The notes beneath the pieces were generated by a model, which was not told the origin of the DNA, searched no databases, and saw nothing but the letters and a program-made list of their open reading frames with translations. A DNA stretch of 64,000 bases. Origin: Micropterix aruncella. Taxonomy: Eukaryota > Arthropoda > Insecta > Lepidoptera > Micropterigidae. The translations under genes and the position numbers were made by a program. The stretch spans positions 9,583,330-9,647,329 of the forward strand of contig OX155976.1 of NCBI GenBank assembly GCA_944548615.1, read 5' to 3'. Shown here one piece after another: positions 1-11,009 of this stretch (positions within the stretch are counted from its first letter, which is position 1; each line of letters begins with the position of its first letter).

Positions 1-1031
1 TATATACCACATAAGGTATAACACATTTTTTAGTTTTTTTTTTTAGATTTAATACTTTATTCATTTATTTGTTTGTACATTTAGCCCCATTGTTATCAAT
101 GTTATAAGTAACTCGGAAAAATTGAACACCGAAATGCAGCTAATGCTCAGTGCCCACCTAACGAGGACTTAAATGTCCCGTATCTAGGCGGGTCAGAGTA
201 AATAATTGAATTAAGTAAAACAACTTACGTAACAATTAGCCTAATTAAAGAAAAAAAAAACCTTTTTATTTTTATATTCAATGAATGTACTTAATTAAGA
301 TTGAATAATATATCAGAATAAATAAATAACATAGGTAATACAATATGGCAAATACACATATACGTAAATACGATTTTAATAAATAATAGATGCTATATGG
401 TATAAACATATTTATAATTAATTAAAATATATAAATACAATTTTAAAAGCAGTGTTTAAAAATACATGAAATAACATAAATAAAAATATGATACTATTAA
501 TATATGCATAATAATGTATATAAATATACAATATTATTTTTAAATTACATTATCTTGTAAAAAGAATTCGACTATGTCAAGAGTAGGAATACCTACCAAT
601 TGGTTTATTTTATAAAATGATATTAAAAGAAATTTATATTACAAATTTTTATATCGAAAAATTGTTTATTTTGTTTTTTTTTAATGATTTAATTTTATTG
701 TAATTATTGTCATTTGCTAGATATACGTAGAATAATGAATAATGATATAAATTAATTGGTTTTTACTAAAATTAATAATCTGTTGCGATAACAGGAAATT
801 ATGAGAGACATAATCTACTGCATTATCACCATAAGTGTGACACCATAATTCAGACAATAAATATAATATATTTATGAAATGAAATATTATTTCATTTCAT
901 TTCATTATGTCATTTTTGGGAAATTTTGGGCTAGTTTGCTTGGACTCGATGTTAAAAGTTGCAAATCCAAGATTGGTATATTTTCATTAGTTCTGTCGCA
1001 TGAATTCAATTAGATATCTGCGTTTCCTTAA
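1..1031. other. AT-rich intergenic DNA
   Basis: No coding region is visible. The only recognisable piece is at about 575-612, which matches in inverted orientation a stretch at 8402-8445 (shared core TTGGTAGG, then CCTAC, then TATGTCAA). This looks like the 3' tail of one LINE family. A short TTTCA repeat lies at about 887-905. Confidence 0.6.
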
Positions 1032-1470
1032 TTAAATATTCATAGAACGGCATGACGCGGCTTCAGTTTTCATCAAGGAGGAATCGTGTACAAATGAAAT
1101 GCAAGAGCAAAGTAGCCGGGCGAAATGGCTAAGGAAATGAAGGTAAATTTCCGTCGGCCTCAACAAATGGCGTGGGGTTTGCCAGTGGCGGGGGGGTAGA
1201 AAGAGGGGGCTTGCTAGGGGATCTCTCGAACGCGGCACAAAAGACCCACCACAGAAGAGCATATTGAACTGCCTTCGCCTTCCTTTCGTCCCCCTCGAGA
1301 CCCCCGCCCCTCTTTTCCTGCCCCTTACCCTCCTCTCCCCTCCTGGATCTCGTACGCCGAGCCACCCACTTCTTCATTTTATCAGACTCCCCGTCACGTA
1401 CTCTGTGATCTCCAACCCGCTCTACGTACCGTTCGCTCGATAGCGACGTCAATTTTTAAGTTTTTTATCG
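1032..1470. other. GC-rich island with purine/pyrimidine strand bias
   Basis: A sharp rise in GC inside AT-rich DNA. The plus strand runs G-rich to about 1230, then C/T-rich from 1270 to 1400. Frames are open on the minus strand (for example 1129-1452), but their content is Arg/Gly/Pro-rich as expected from strand-biased GC DNA. I recognise no domain. It could be an old regulatory or untranslated region. Confidence 0.4.
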
Positions 1471-2039
1471 ATAACTAGGGTGCACGGAGACGACCGGCAA
1501 TAAGAAAATCTACAAACGGATAGTCCTCAACGATTTCTCAAACGATTTATTCCTGTGGACAAAAATAAATCTCTTGCACACTCTCCCTATTTATTTATTT
1601 ATTTTATTTTATACCAAACTTACAGATAGTAAATATATAATACTAGTATCTTAAAAACATATTTAAACGAAACAAATTTACTATCCTATGAATATTTTGC
1701 AATGCTTGCATTACACATTAACATAAAAATAACATGAACACGTTGATAGTAGAAAAAAATAATAATAAAGCTAATAATAATATAAGGGTAAGAAAAGAAA
1801 TAATTAAATAAGTTGTTAATAAGGTTATTTGGATAGAGCAAAATAGAAGTATGAGTAATTGGATAGTAATATTTATTATATATAATATGATATAATACAA
1901 TAGTATGGTCTAATATAATAATCATATAATACAGTACATTAGGATGGCAGTTAGTGAAATCTTAAAAAGTAGAAGATAGGCTAGGTTTGATCGAATCTTT
2001 TATTATATTTATGGAATCATAAAATATATCTAATCCTTT
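1471..2039. other. AT-rich intergenic DNA with a possible minus-strand LINE tail
   Basis: ATTT repeats at 1590-1612 could be the reverse complement of an (AAAT)n LINE tail. Nothing else is supported. Confidence 0.4.
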
Positions 2040-2710
2040 ACACGATTTATCAAAAACGCGACACATTCTGGCAAGAGGTCTATTCGATCCGATGTTGTTA
2101 TTGCAAGCTATTACCTTTTCTTGGCTATTCAGATGTAATTTATCTAGATTTATCAGAAGAACTACTCAACAAACTTGCTCTTTTGCAAAACGTATGCAAA
2201 AGATTCATCTTCCGTCTACCTAAGTATGGTTATGTAACCTTATATATATTAAAGTGATTGTCAGTACGCCAAATGCGAAATAGAGAGAGATTGGGAGAGT
2301 ACAGAATAGAGTAGAGCAAGTATAAAAATAGTTACACTGAAACTAAAGTTATATTCTATAATGTATCTCCTAATCCATCCTATCCACATGAGCTTTACGA
2401 ACTAATAAGTTCCCACGGTCTCGTGCTTCGGTCCGCCTCTGAGAATTGACTCCAAATTCCTCGTCATAATACTGAATCCTACTCCTACTCTTTCAGTGTC
2501 CGCGGTGAAAGACTCTGAAACGATCTCCCAGCAAATAAATAAAACTTGCCTCCTTTACAATCCATTAAGACACCTCAAAAATTACTACCTTACTAAGTTA
2601 CCAGCACTTTCCATTGTTTCTTCTTCCTTTCCCAACTTGTTCTCATCGGGCTATATCAGTTTTCAATTTATAGTAATAATTTGTATTTTATGTAGACAAA
2701 TTTAATACTC
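2040..2710 (+). pseudogene. LINE reverse-transcriptase C-terminal relic
   Basis: The C-terminal (thumb and after) part of a non-LTR retrotransposon ORF2 can be read in pieces on the plus strand. They are a LLNKLALLQNVCKRFIF-type segment near 2165-2215, a YPHELYELISS segment near 2385-2410, and a PRHNTESYSYSFSVSAVK segment near 2455-2512. The same LINE tail grammar (RSxNLLxIPxHxxxxxxxSFSVxAxxLWNxLP) recurs at 11010-11318. The reading frame is broken by several shifts and stops. The pieces identify a 5'-truncated, long-dead copy. The clade is uncertain (CR1/Jockey-like tail). It lies directly upstream of a Penelope remnant. Confidence 0.65.
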
Positions 2711-2721
2711 TATATATGTAA

Positions 2722-3516
2722 GTAGGATAAAAATAGATTTTACCGCTTGAATTTTGTCTTACCGTACGTCATGGGCGTGATATACCGAATAAGTAAGATG
2801 CTAAATAAATTTGATATAAAAACGATCTTCAAGCTGACCCAAAATATAGCTCGATTTTTCAGGCCTTTAAAGGATGTAATAATACTGCAAATCTTGGTTA
2901 TGTATAAAGTCGAATGCAGCTGTAGTTTAGCCTACGCTGAACAAACGAAACGGTCCATAGCAACTCGATTGATAGAACACATCAAAGCTGTTAAAAACGT
3001 TCAGCGAAAAAAAACGGCGATCTACGAACATATATTGGATAGCGGAAGTAACCACTGGATGCAGTTTCAAAATCTCCTTGTGCTATTTAATAGAAGAATT
3101 CTATTTTCCTCGCATGATCCGAGAAGCCACTAAAATAAGGAGAACCCTGAACTTCAATAGAGACGATGGTTACAAACTCTCTTCTACGTGGAACCCTCTT
3201 CTTTTAAAATGTTTCCACCGCCCAAAGCCGAACGCAAGGACGTAAGACAGGATACAGTGAGTGTTGTGTGCACGACGGATTTTCGAAATTTGTGCGCGCC
3301 GAGCCCCCTCCCCCACCACCGTTATAATTCACGTAGTGGCGCCAGCGGTATGCGGCCTACCCGCGGAACAATGGATTGACAGCTCTTTCAGTCTACTCTA
3401 GACAAAGGCGGCTGCAACGTCGCCGAAACATCGGGTGCTAGAGAAATTCACGCGGTTAATTTGTTTTTAATCTTATTTATAATGTAAAACAACCGCGATA
3501 GTCTCCGATTTCTTAA
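2722..3516 (+). pseudogene. Penelope-like retroelement remnant (copy 1), GIY-YIG endonuclease region
   Basis: The plus strand encodes the region just after the RT and the GIY-YIG endonuclease of a Penelope-like element. The linker (VLNK..IKTIFK.TQ-type) lies at about 2795-2850. The endonuclease core MYKVECSC...EQTKRSIATRL..HIKAVK lies at 2907-2995, followed by HILDSGSNHW. The YIG-like motif reads YAE where family members have YVG, so the copy is catalytically doubtful. A frameshift near 3110 moves the downstream MIREA..IRR...FNRDDGYKLSSTWNPL region to another frame. The 3' end carries GCAACGTCGCCGAAAC and then AACAACCGCGATAGTCT. The 5' side (2722-2755) keeps a decayed inverted copy of the terminus, so the element is internally deleted. 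A second copy lies at 61961-62690. Confidence 0.8.
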
Positions 3517-4324
3517 TACTCTTCTTTAGCTATCCGGCTCCATCCCCACTCCCCTACATACGAATCTCGCACTTGAGCAGTTTTAAATATCTTACCATAT
3601 CTCCATATCGATTATTATATTTTATCGACTTTGCGCTATCCTTAGTCGTGCGGCTTATTTCGTTTCCTTCGTCTTACTTATTTCGCAGGCTTACTCTTGA
3701 GGCTTCGGAGACGACGGGAATAAGAGGGAGCGCGCTGGTGGGGTCCCCTTCCCCCTCCCTCCTACCCCCTCGAGGCCTCCTGAGAGGTCTCCTTCTCCAA
3801 AGGGTGGTGGAGGGGACGCCCCCCTCGCCGGTATCCTCCTTCCAAAGTGACAGCGGAGAGAAACACTGTTCGGAGACAATTTATGGAGCTGCTTGGAAAC
3901 TGACGTGAGAATATGAGATGCTGGCATTTTGGAGTGGAAACATGGCCTACCATGAAATTTAATTATCCATTTCATTTATCTCCGGGATGAACCTACCCTG
4001 TGCATACTCGTAATGGGGAAGCCATCTTTATGTTTTCCATAGTTATGAATCGAGCCAATGAACAGGTCAGGTTATGTCGTAACAAATGCAAAGGGTGTTG
4101 CGAAATCTTCAGTATAGTTTTCTCTGTGCGTCCGTAAGCACTATAGGTAAACAGCGTCAGGATACATTTTTCATACCTAAGCGATCATGTAAAATACTAT
4201 CTGTCAAAATCTTCACTTCTTCAGCTAAAAAGTGAATCGTGTGACAGTATCAATAATTTTAAAAATAAACGGAAATATTGTATTTATAATTATTAGAAAA
4301 AAAAAACGCGCAGAAAATCACATT
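3517..4324. other. Intergenic DNA with a GC-rich island (3690-3850)
   Basis: A C/T-rich then G-rich island at 3715-3840 resembles the 1.03-1.47 kb island in composition. Open frames in it are low-complexity and not convincing as genes. The remainder to 4324 shows no recognisable feature. Confidence 0.4.
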
Positions 4325-4983
4325 CCCTTCGGCTACGTAACGACCAAATTTGGGTGCACATCAGAACACCGTTGACTATGGAACGACCAATATTGGCAGC
4401 TTGCTCCCGGAGCGCACAGAAATATTATTTTCTAATTCGAACGGATCCTACTATACCAAATATCTCATTATTACCATAGATACATAGACGGTGGCTAGAA
4501 TAATTTCGCGCGTCATTTCGCGGATATTTCTGGTAAAATTCCATTGTCAAACACCATAATTTTTTTTTCGAGAAATCATCAAAATTTTTATTGGTTTTTA
4601 TGAGCAAATATCTAAATATATCTGAATGTAAATAAGCAAAACAAAACATTACCTTTGATAAGGAATCTAATAAAGATCAGGATAGTGTTTACAATTTCTA
4701 AATGGGGTTCCGTATTTTTCCGTAAGACAAGTACAAGTTAGAAATGCCGAGTTTTTTTCACTTTTTCGAATTTCTCATATTTATTCATAATTATTTAAAT
4801 GTTTTAAAAAATGAGATTTCTATATTTTATATACGAAATTTCTATGCGATCGTTGCACAGTTATTTTTTTATGATTGCTATAGTAGTTCCATAGTTATAG
4901 TACTTTTTGTCGAGCGCGGCGATATTGCAAGAAATTCCAACAAATTGCCGCGGTCTGCCATGAAATTATGCCGCTACTCGAAG

Positions 4984-4985
<2 letters not shown>
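4325..4985 (+). mobile_element. piggyBac-like MITE, family M1, copy 1
   Basis: A non-autonomous element of about 660 bp. The left end is CCCTTCGGCTACGTAACGACC-like and the right end CCGCTACTCGAAGGG, which form short imperfect inverted termini. Other copies (36646 right end, 48685-49303) are bounded by TTAA, the target site used by piggyBac transposases. This copy has lost its TTAA, and its right end runs into a CT microsatellite. It has no coding capacity. Other copies are at 5140, 14314, 18145, 35990 and 48685. Confidence 0.7.

Positions 4986-5059
<74 letters not shown>
4984..5059. repeat. (CT)n microsatellite
   Basis: About 76 bp of uninterrupted CT dinucleotide, starting exactly at the right end of MITE M1 copy 1. 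Confidence 0.97.
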
Positions 5060-5063
<4 letters not shown>

Positions 5064-5139
5064 GAACAAAACTATTCGAAGCAGAGCTAGAAGTCGTTTT
5101 CAGTGTCTCAAAATGTACTTCAGATAGAGAGAAATTATT

Positions 5140-5417
5140 TAAAAAATATTGGTTTTTTATGAGCTAATATCTAATTATTTTTGTATGTAAATAAGCAAAA
5201 CGAAATATTACCTTTGAGAGAGAATTTAATAAAGGTCATGATAGTATTTACAATGTCTAAATAGGGTTCCGTATTTTTCCGTAAGACAAGTACAAGTTAG
5301 AAATGCCGAGTTATTTTCACTTTTTCGATTTTCTCATATTTATTCATAATTATCTAATTGTTTTACTAAATGAGATTTCAATATCTATATAGGAAATTTC
5401 AATGCGATCATTGCACT
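5140..5417 (+). mobile_element. MITE M1, internal fragment (copy 2)
   Basis: Matches the interior of the 4325-4985 copy, from the ATTGGTTTTTATGAG segment to the ATGCGATCATTGCAC segment. It is then cut off abruptly where the retroposon at 5418 begins. Confidence 0.8.
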
Positions 5418-5887
5418 TCCAATTGTGACCAGATTACTCCAGTCTCTCGATTGGTTACGAGTTCGAGGTCGCTTGCGCGGTCCTCTCCCTTACGAAGCGG
5501 TGAAACGGTGTATACCGAATCTATCGCGGACCACGGCATCCTTTGCTCGGCTGTTCACCCAGGATCGGGTAGCCGATGGTCATTTCAAGAGCAGTCGCCA
5601 TAAGGCCCTCAACCAGCCCCGCTCTGTAGGAAACAGTACTGCTTCCAGACTCTCCCGACTGTTAGTCAGAGTGCACAATCGATTGGCTTACGCCGCACGG
5701 TGCGCAGACCGTCCAGGAGCGCCAGAAGGTTGATTCCTGTGGGAAACTAGCCCTAAGGCCAGAGTCCTACCCGGGCTCGCACTTCATGCGTGGAGGCCGC
5801 CGGATGGGTGTTGACCCGTGAGTGTGACCAACCCTGAACAGAATTCGTGGCCAACTCAGCAAGGGCCCATTACCTCCCAAAGGGCAG
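5418..5887 (-). mobile_element. Retroposon RP, truncated copy
   Basis: One of at least seven copies of a GC-richer interspersed family of about 650-680 bp. The strand is set from the intact end and 5' truncation of a nested copy at 15726-15971. This copy lacks the family's 3' end (the ACTACAACGGGCGAACCCG end) and is fused to a MITE fragment. Frames that look open (5425-5733) recur in several copies but sit on the antisense strand and carry no known domain. Confidence 0.75.
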
Positions 5888-6124
5888 TTTACGGTACTTG
5901 AAAGAATGGATCCAACTGCTCTGTGCTATTTTCTCGTATATTAGCAAATGGCGCTATCGACAGTCCTCGCCGCCAGTCTTTAGTACCTCCCATAGCCACT
6001 ATGGAGGGGTGCCCATATTTACACCTGTGCCCGTTTTCCCACCTTCTCCTCTACTAATATAATTTTATACAATAATTTTATAATTCACCTTTTATGTAAT
6101 ATAATTTTTATATATTATATTTAA
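5888..6124. other. Unassigned DNA
   Basis: No repeat family or gene recognised. Confidence 0.5.
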
Positions 6125-6860
6125 CTAGCTGACCCGTGCCCACTTTGTTGGGCGGTAAAACTTTTTACCTGTGATGAAATTATGTGTGTGGTTCGGTTAG
6201 TACTGAGTGCTATGATTTATTTCCTGACTGCCAAAAGAAGTTACTGCATATGTATGTATGTATTTGCATGCCAATTTGACTATAATACCGTTATTTGTGA
6301 GTGTCTTCTTGTGAGTGTCTTATTTGTGAGCGTATTATCTCTTTAACTCTTTATGCAGTAAAAGGGAAATTATATGCAGTAAAAGGGAAAAGTCTTGTGT
6401 TTTAAACACTTAAGATGATAAATTTACTTATTTTGATAAGAATTCATAATTGTTGATAATATGACCAATACACATGACCTAACGATTTAAATTATTTTTT
6501 AATATAAATTACTACTTTTTGTGACTTAAATATAAAAGTAAGACATATGCTGTCAATGAATTTTTTGTAGGCATTATCAAGCTCTACAACTTTTCTCTAG
6601 AACTTAATCATATATCTCTCATCGTTAAGGCAGCGTTAGATAGAAAAGTTTTCGTTTGACCGCTTATTCTCCGACACTTACTTTGCAAATCCGATTACCA
6701 CGAAAAAGTCTTTTCATTTTTTGAAATAATATATAGCCTATGACACTCACAAATAACGTGGCTTTCTATTGATAAAAGAGATTTCAAGATCGGTTCAGTA
6801 GATCCAGAGATTACTTCCTACACCTTCACAAACGTTACCTCTTTAAAATATTAGTATAGA
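6125..6860 (-). mobile_element. Non-autonomous Helitron H1
   Basis: Read on the minus strand, the element starts TCTATACTAATATTTTAAAG and ends GGGTCAGCTAG, set between a host A and a host T as Helitrons are. About 11 bases before the CTAG end is a hairpin (GCCCAACAAAGTGGGC on the minus strand), the usual Helitron 3' terminator. It has no coding capacity. Near-identical relatives are H2 (6954), H3 (37116), H4 (42427) and H5 (50111). Confidence 0.8.
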
Positions 6861-6953
6861 TTACACCTAATTATTACCATTAATTACACATTTTAATTTT
6901 TTTTTTACACATTACCTCACGTCACAAGACCCCCGTACCGATGTATACATTAA

Positions 6954-7824
6954 CTAGCTGACCCGTGCTCACTTCGTTAGGCGGTAAACATTTTTATTTG
7001 TGATGAAATTATGAGTGTGGTTCGGTTAGTACTAAGTGCTATGATTTATTTCCAGACTGCCAAAAGGAGGGTTATATTTTTACTGCATATGTATTTGCAT
7101 GCCAATTTATCCATATTACCGGGTTTCAAATGAGTGAATGAAATGATTTATGATTGAATAAATTATGTTTATTTTAATTGTTCAAAACTCCTCTGTACCT
7201 ATGTATACTATATTAGATGTAATGTTATTATTTGGTACCAAAATATATTGTCTTCTAGGAGTTTCAACCCGAGATACGGTCGCGTTTCAATACTTATGTC
7301 GTATTATCCGTTAACCATTTATGCAGTAAAAAGGAAATTTTATGCAATAAAAGGGAAAATCTTTTGTTTACACGAGACGATAAATTTACCTATTTTGATA
7401 AGCATTCATAATTGTTGATAATGTGACCAATAAGCATGACCTAACGATTAAAAATATTTTTTTAATCTAAAAGAACTGCTTTTAGTGATTTAAATATAAA
7501 AGTTAGACATATGCTGATGCTGACTATTTTGTAGTTATTATCAAACTCTATACCTTTTCTCTAGAACTCAATCATATATCTCTCATCGTTAAGGCAGAAA
7601 CGTTTTCATTCGACCGTTTTTTCTCCGACTTACTTTGCAAATCCGACTACCACGAAAACGTCTTTTTATTTTTCGGATTAATATATAGCCTATGACACTC
7701 ACAAATAACGTGGCTTTCTATTGCTAAAAGAATTTTCAAAATCGGTTAAGTAGACCCAGGTATTACTCCCTACAACCTCACAAACTCACAAACTTTCCCT
7801 CTTTATAATATTAGTAATTATAGA
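6954..7824 (-). mobile_element. Non-autonomous Helitron H2
   Basis: Same family and orientation as H1, 93 bp downstream. It ends in CTAG on the minus strand at 6954 and begins TC at 7824. It contains extra sequence after the first 180 bp that H1 lacks. Confidence 0.78.
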
Positions 7825-7860
7825 TTTAATCCGATTCAATGCCAAATAACTAAATTTATA

Positions 7861-8142
7861 TTTACTTTTCTCGTTGAGGGTAGGAGCCAGTCTCTTTATA
7901 TAATTGTGAGAGTTGGTCGAGGTTTCCCACGCATTTATAAATGGAAACCAGATTTAGTCACAATCTAGAATCGACACAATCAACAATCCAGATCTGGTCA
8001 AATTCGTAATTGTCATTACAACCGGGATCACTTGCCGGACTGTTGGAGGGCGCGCCGGAATAGGAGCAGGTTGGTTTCGGAACAGGTTTCGCGATATCCG
8101 AATATTTCTTACTCGAGAAATAAACCTGTTATCTTACTCTAC
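7861..8142 (+). repeat. Interspersed repeat R3, copy 1
   Basis: Matches 43268-43513 and 47949-48205 in opposite orientation. Shared landmarks are GGAGCCAGTCTC, AACCAGATTTAGTC, the GCGCGCCGGAATAGGAGCAGGTTGG region and AACCTGTTATC. No clear terminal repeats or coding capacity, so the class is unknown. Confidence 0.7.
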
Positions 8143-8684
8143 CCGCAACATAATACTAAAGAATACAATGATACAGTTTATGAACGGGTTCTTATGGAGA
8201 TACCGTCCTTTGAATTTATTTCAGTTTGCTGGAGGGGTCGATTTTTAGTGGCCAAAGGGGTTCTGATATTTTAATAAATACACAGAAAGTTAGCATTAAA
8301 CAATTTAAAAAAAATAACATACTGCACTGAGAAAAATATTGGATTGATTCTTACATTACCATTTTGTTATTACGCTTTTTATTTAATTTATTTATTATTT
8401 CAAACCAGTTGGTAGGAATTCCTACACTTGGTTATGTCAAAACTAATAAAAATAACAAGTATAATATTTTAATAAATACCTATTACGGTATAAGATACGA
8501 ACGTCGGTATTGCAAGGTATGAACGTTGAACATCCAAGCGCAGATTTTCAAGGTTACATAGAGTACAACATTTTCATGTTGTACATATAATGGAGCATGT
8601 TGTACATATCCTGCAACTATCAACAGTATACTGTATTCAACCTGATTCATGTGTCCGCATCTAACCGTACAGCGCTTATACGCC
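8143..8684. other. Intergenic DNA with a LINE-tail-like fragment
   Basis: 8402-8445 matches 575-612 (inverted). Otherwise nothing is recognised. Confidence 0.45.
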
Positions 8685-9240
8685 AGATAGACCTCTGTTT
8701 AAAGATCTCTGCATCATGACGCTGTCGTCCATTTATATAATAGAAGTAGCGCTGTTCGTTCGCAGAAATCTAGCCGATTTTGAAGTGAATGGTGTGCATC
8801 ACCACTATCCAACTAGATCCCGTAGCATGCTACGTTCGGTAAGTCATACATTATCCAAGTCGGAGAAGCTAGCCTATATCGCCGGCCCAGCGGTTTACAA
8901 CAAACTCAGCGAGCACATTAGGCAGACGGAATCTCTTGACGCGCTTAAGAGCCGCCTTAAGAGGTACCTCTCAGATAAGGCGTTTTACTCACTGGAGGAT
9001 ATTACTCGAGTGAAGTATAAAATGCTTTGGTGGGTAAAGTGTTTAATGATCTCTTTGCATTTTGTCTTGTATTTCCTCTTTTTACATTATTCTTGAGTTT
9101 TTTTCTATCGTTTTTTTGTTGATTTTTATCTTTTCTTTACGATAAAAAAATGTGTGTTTGCTAATATGTATGAATGTTTGCTAATCTGTATCGGACTTGT
9201 ATACCAGTATACTAATAAAATGAATATGAATACATATAGG
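8685..9240 (+). pseudogene. LINE ORF2 C-terminal relic with 3' tail
   Basis: The frame is open from about 8685 to 9096. It reads PLFKDLCIMTLSSIYIIE, then ALFVRRN, then HHHYPTRSRSML, then LSKSEKLAYIAGPAVYNKLS, and ends with an FKSRLKRYLSDKAFYSLEDI-like tail. This is the standard C-terminal tail of Jockey/CR1-type LINE ORF2 proteins. The piece is 5'-truncated but uninterrupted. The 3' UTR carries two GTTTGCTAATnTGTAT units and ends in AATAAAATGAATATGAATA near 9235. The same tail recurs at 59218-59300. It is not a gene of its own. Confidence 0.75.
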
Positions 9241-9790
9241 TACTACTACATGATGAAGTGGTTGCTCCGTCATGGCTTTTGACTGGCGACATCCTGGGCT
9301 CTGTTTCCAGAATTCCTGATGTTCCTGCTCCAAGCAGTCCTGATGATTTTCATACCTGTAGCGAAGGGGATCCCCAACGACTGGCTCCACCGGGCATTCC
9401 AGTTTTACCAGTCTATCGGCCTTGCCGTTGCCGTGTATGCCTTGATGGCCTGGTGTCCATATTAGGTGATTTTGTAGGCTTTTACTAATTTGTTGAGCTT
9501 TTGCATACAGTTACAGACCACAGAAGATTCTGTGGTGGCTTTAGCCAGAGCGTCCAATGCTGCTCTGCTGTCAGAGCATTTCAGCATTTTTCTATTTTTT
9601 ACCTCAAGTCGACTTTGGAGTTTTATGCATCCAGTATGGCAAACACCTCGGTCTGGAAAACCGTGGCATATTGTCCAAGGGGGATGCTGATTCTGTGGTT
9701 GATTTTGGGTCCGTAAACGCCTGCCCCAAAACGTCCATTTGTTCTTGATCCGTGAGTGATCCAGGCGACGTCATTGTGGCTTTAGTGCCA
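9241..9790 (-). pseudogene. LINE RNase H domain relic
   Basis: The minus strand encodes a retrotransposon RNase H domain in broken frames. From N to C they are THGSRTNGRFGAGVYGP (9735-9770; family has TDGS, so the first catalytic Asp is His here), SIPLGQYATVFQTEVFAILD, CSDSRAALDALAKATT (9525-9575; second/third acidic region), then WTPGHQGIHGNGKADRLVKL (9395-9455), and a C-terminal CRQSKAM segment at 9275-9295. All landmark motifs are present in order. At least two frameshifts or stops and the lost Asp mark it as dead. RNase H is found in the I/R1/Jockey-group LINEs that keep this domain. Confidence 0.75.
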
Positions 9791-10148
9791 ATGCGGATTC
9801 CTTCAATCTTCCCTGGTAGGACTTAGGATTTTCTAGGATTTCTCTACCATTTTTTTTAGTAGTTGATCCTGGGTCAGTGTAAATGGGCTTTTGTGGGGGA
9901 GGCTCGACTAACTCAATTAATCGTTAATCGGCAATCGTCAATCGTTTATTTGTTTATACTCTTTATTGTGAAAATGTCACAATGGGCGGGTTTATTGTCA
10001 TATGACAATATCTTACAACCAACCCTACTTATGAAGTGTTATATGTATGTGTGCGTGTAAGATGTCTGTAAGTGTGTGTCTTGTTATTGCATTCGATCGA
10101 CAGAATTGAAAATGCAATTCCTTTAATTTGATCCCAATGGAAAATGAT
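9791..10148. other. Unassigned intergenic DNA
   Basis: Short ATCGTTAATCGGCAATCG-type repeats at 9915-9945 have counterparts at 10545-10600, flanking the tRNA-like sequence and the pentamer array. Nothing else is seen. Confidence 0.5.
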
Positions 10149-10220
10149 GACCCAGCCGGGAATCGAACCCGGGACCTTACAATGTAAGATCAGGCGACCT
10201 AACCACTATGCCACCGGGCC
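10149..10220 (-). tRNA. tRNA-like sequence (tRNA pseudogene or tRNA-derived SINE head)
   Basis: On the minus strand a 72-nt sequence has a 7-bp acceptor stem (GGCCCGG with CTGGGTC, two G-U pairs). It also has a good A box (TGGCATAGTGGTTAGG), a perfect B box (GGTTCGATTCC) and a 5-bp T stem with a 7-nt loop. The anticodon arm is abnormal: GATCT/AGGTC encloses a 9-nt self-complementary TACATTGTA, so a normal 7-nt anticodon loop is not obvious. That argues for a pseudogene or SINE head rather than a working tRNA. No amino acid is assigned. Confidence 0.55.
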
Positions 10221-10261
10221 GTGTCAATCGCGACTAACTTGCTCTTCAGGTGCCACCCGTC

Positions 10262-10545
10262 AATTCATTCTCGTCGGTCGCTCGGTCAGGTCGGTCGGTC
10301 GGTCCGGTCGGTCGGTCCGGTCGGTCCGGTCGGTACGGTCGGTCCGGTCGGTCGGTCGGGTCAGTCCGGTCGGTTCGGTCGGTCCGGTCAGTCAGTCAGG
10401 TCAGTCCGGTCGGTCGATCCAGTTGGACCGGTCGGTTCGGTCGGTCCTAATAGACAGGACGTACCGGACGGACCAGAGAGACCGGACGGACCGGACGGAA
10501 CAGACGGACCGGACGGACCGAACGGACCGACAAAAAACGCGAAAC
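10262..10545. repeat. Palindromic GGTCC/GGTCG pentamer array
   Basis: 10268-10448 is made of GGTC-based units (GGTCG, GGTCC, GGTCA). After a short spacer (CCTAATAGACAGGACGTA) the array continues to about 10535 as GGACC/GGACG units, the reverse complement. The whole could fold as one long hairpin. Long open frames here are products of the repeat and are not genes. Confidence 0.9.
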
Positions 10546-11009
10546 GCAGTCGTTAGTCGTCAATCGCGATTAACGTATTCAATCGTTAATAGTAAGTCGA
10601 CTAAATTTTGCCCAACAGTGAATTTCTGATAGGTTGCATTACAGTCTATACAGAAAACATCCCACTTTTGTATACTTAGCTGTCGCGCGACAGCCCTGAC
10701 TGGCTAGCACCGAGGCGCCCGAGAATCTATGTAGTGGTAGCGTACGGACAACGCGCGATTGTATGAGTGCAAAATCGCTGCGTAGTATAGAGATGTTTTA
10801 CTTGTATATAGTTTTACTATGGTTTAGCTCAGGGTGATTGGTCCCTCCTCGCTTTTACTTGCCCAAACACTACAGTATGTATGCTGTAAGCTTTTGTTAA
10901 ATATTGTAATAAATTATATGCTGTTAAATATTGTAATTACTACTATGAGTAATTGTAAATATTGTAATTACTATTTTGTGTAAATATTGTAAATACTTAT
11001 TTACACAAA
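10546..11009. other. Unassigned DNA
   Basis: Contains a TGTCGCGCGACA palindrome at about 10681-10692 and several AAATATTGTAATTAC repeats at 10899-11000. No gene recognised. Confidence 0.5.

Noticed and set aside
1129..1452. 107-codon minus-strand frame in a GC-rich island
   Set aside because: Composition follows the strand-biased base content; overlapping frames on the same strand are equally open.
5425..5733. Open frame recurring in RP copies (also 55371-55721 and 41569-41901 on the minus strand)
   Set aside because: It lies antisense to the direction shown by the nested truncated copy, has no known domain and is broken in other copies. Its recurrence only reflects shared sequence.
8032..8274. 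80-codon frame overlapping repeat R3
   Set aside because: Lies in an interspersed non-coding repeat and is not open in the other two copies.
10144..10629. 161-codon Arg/Ser/Val-rich frame and two overlapping frames
   Set aside because: Produced by the pentamer array plus the antisense of the tRNA-like sequence (its PGIEPGT-like start is typical of antisense tRNA).
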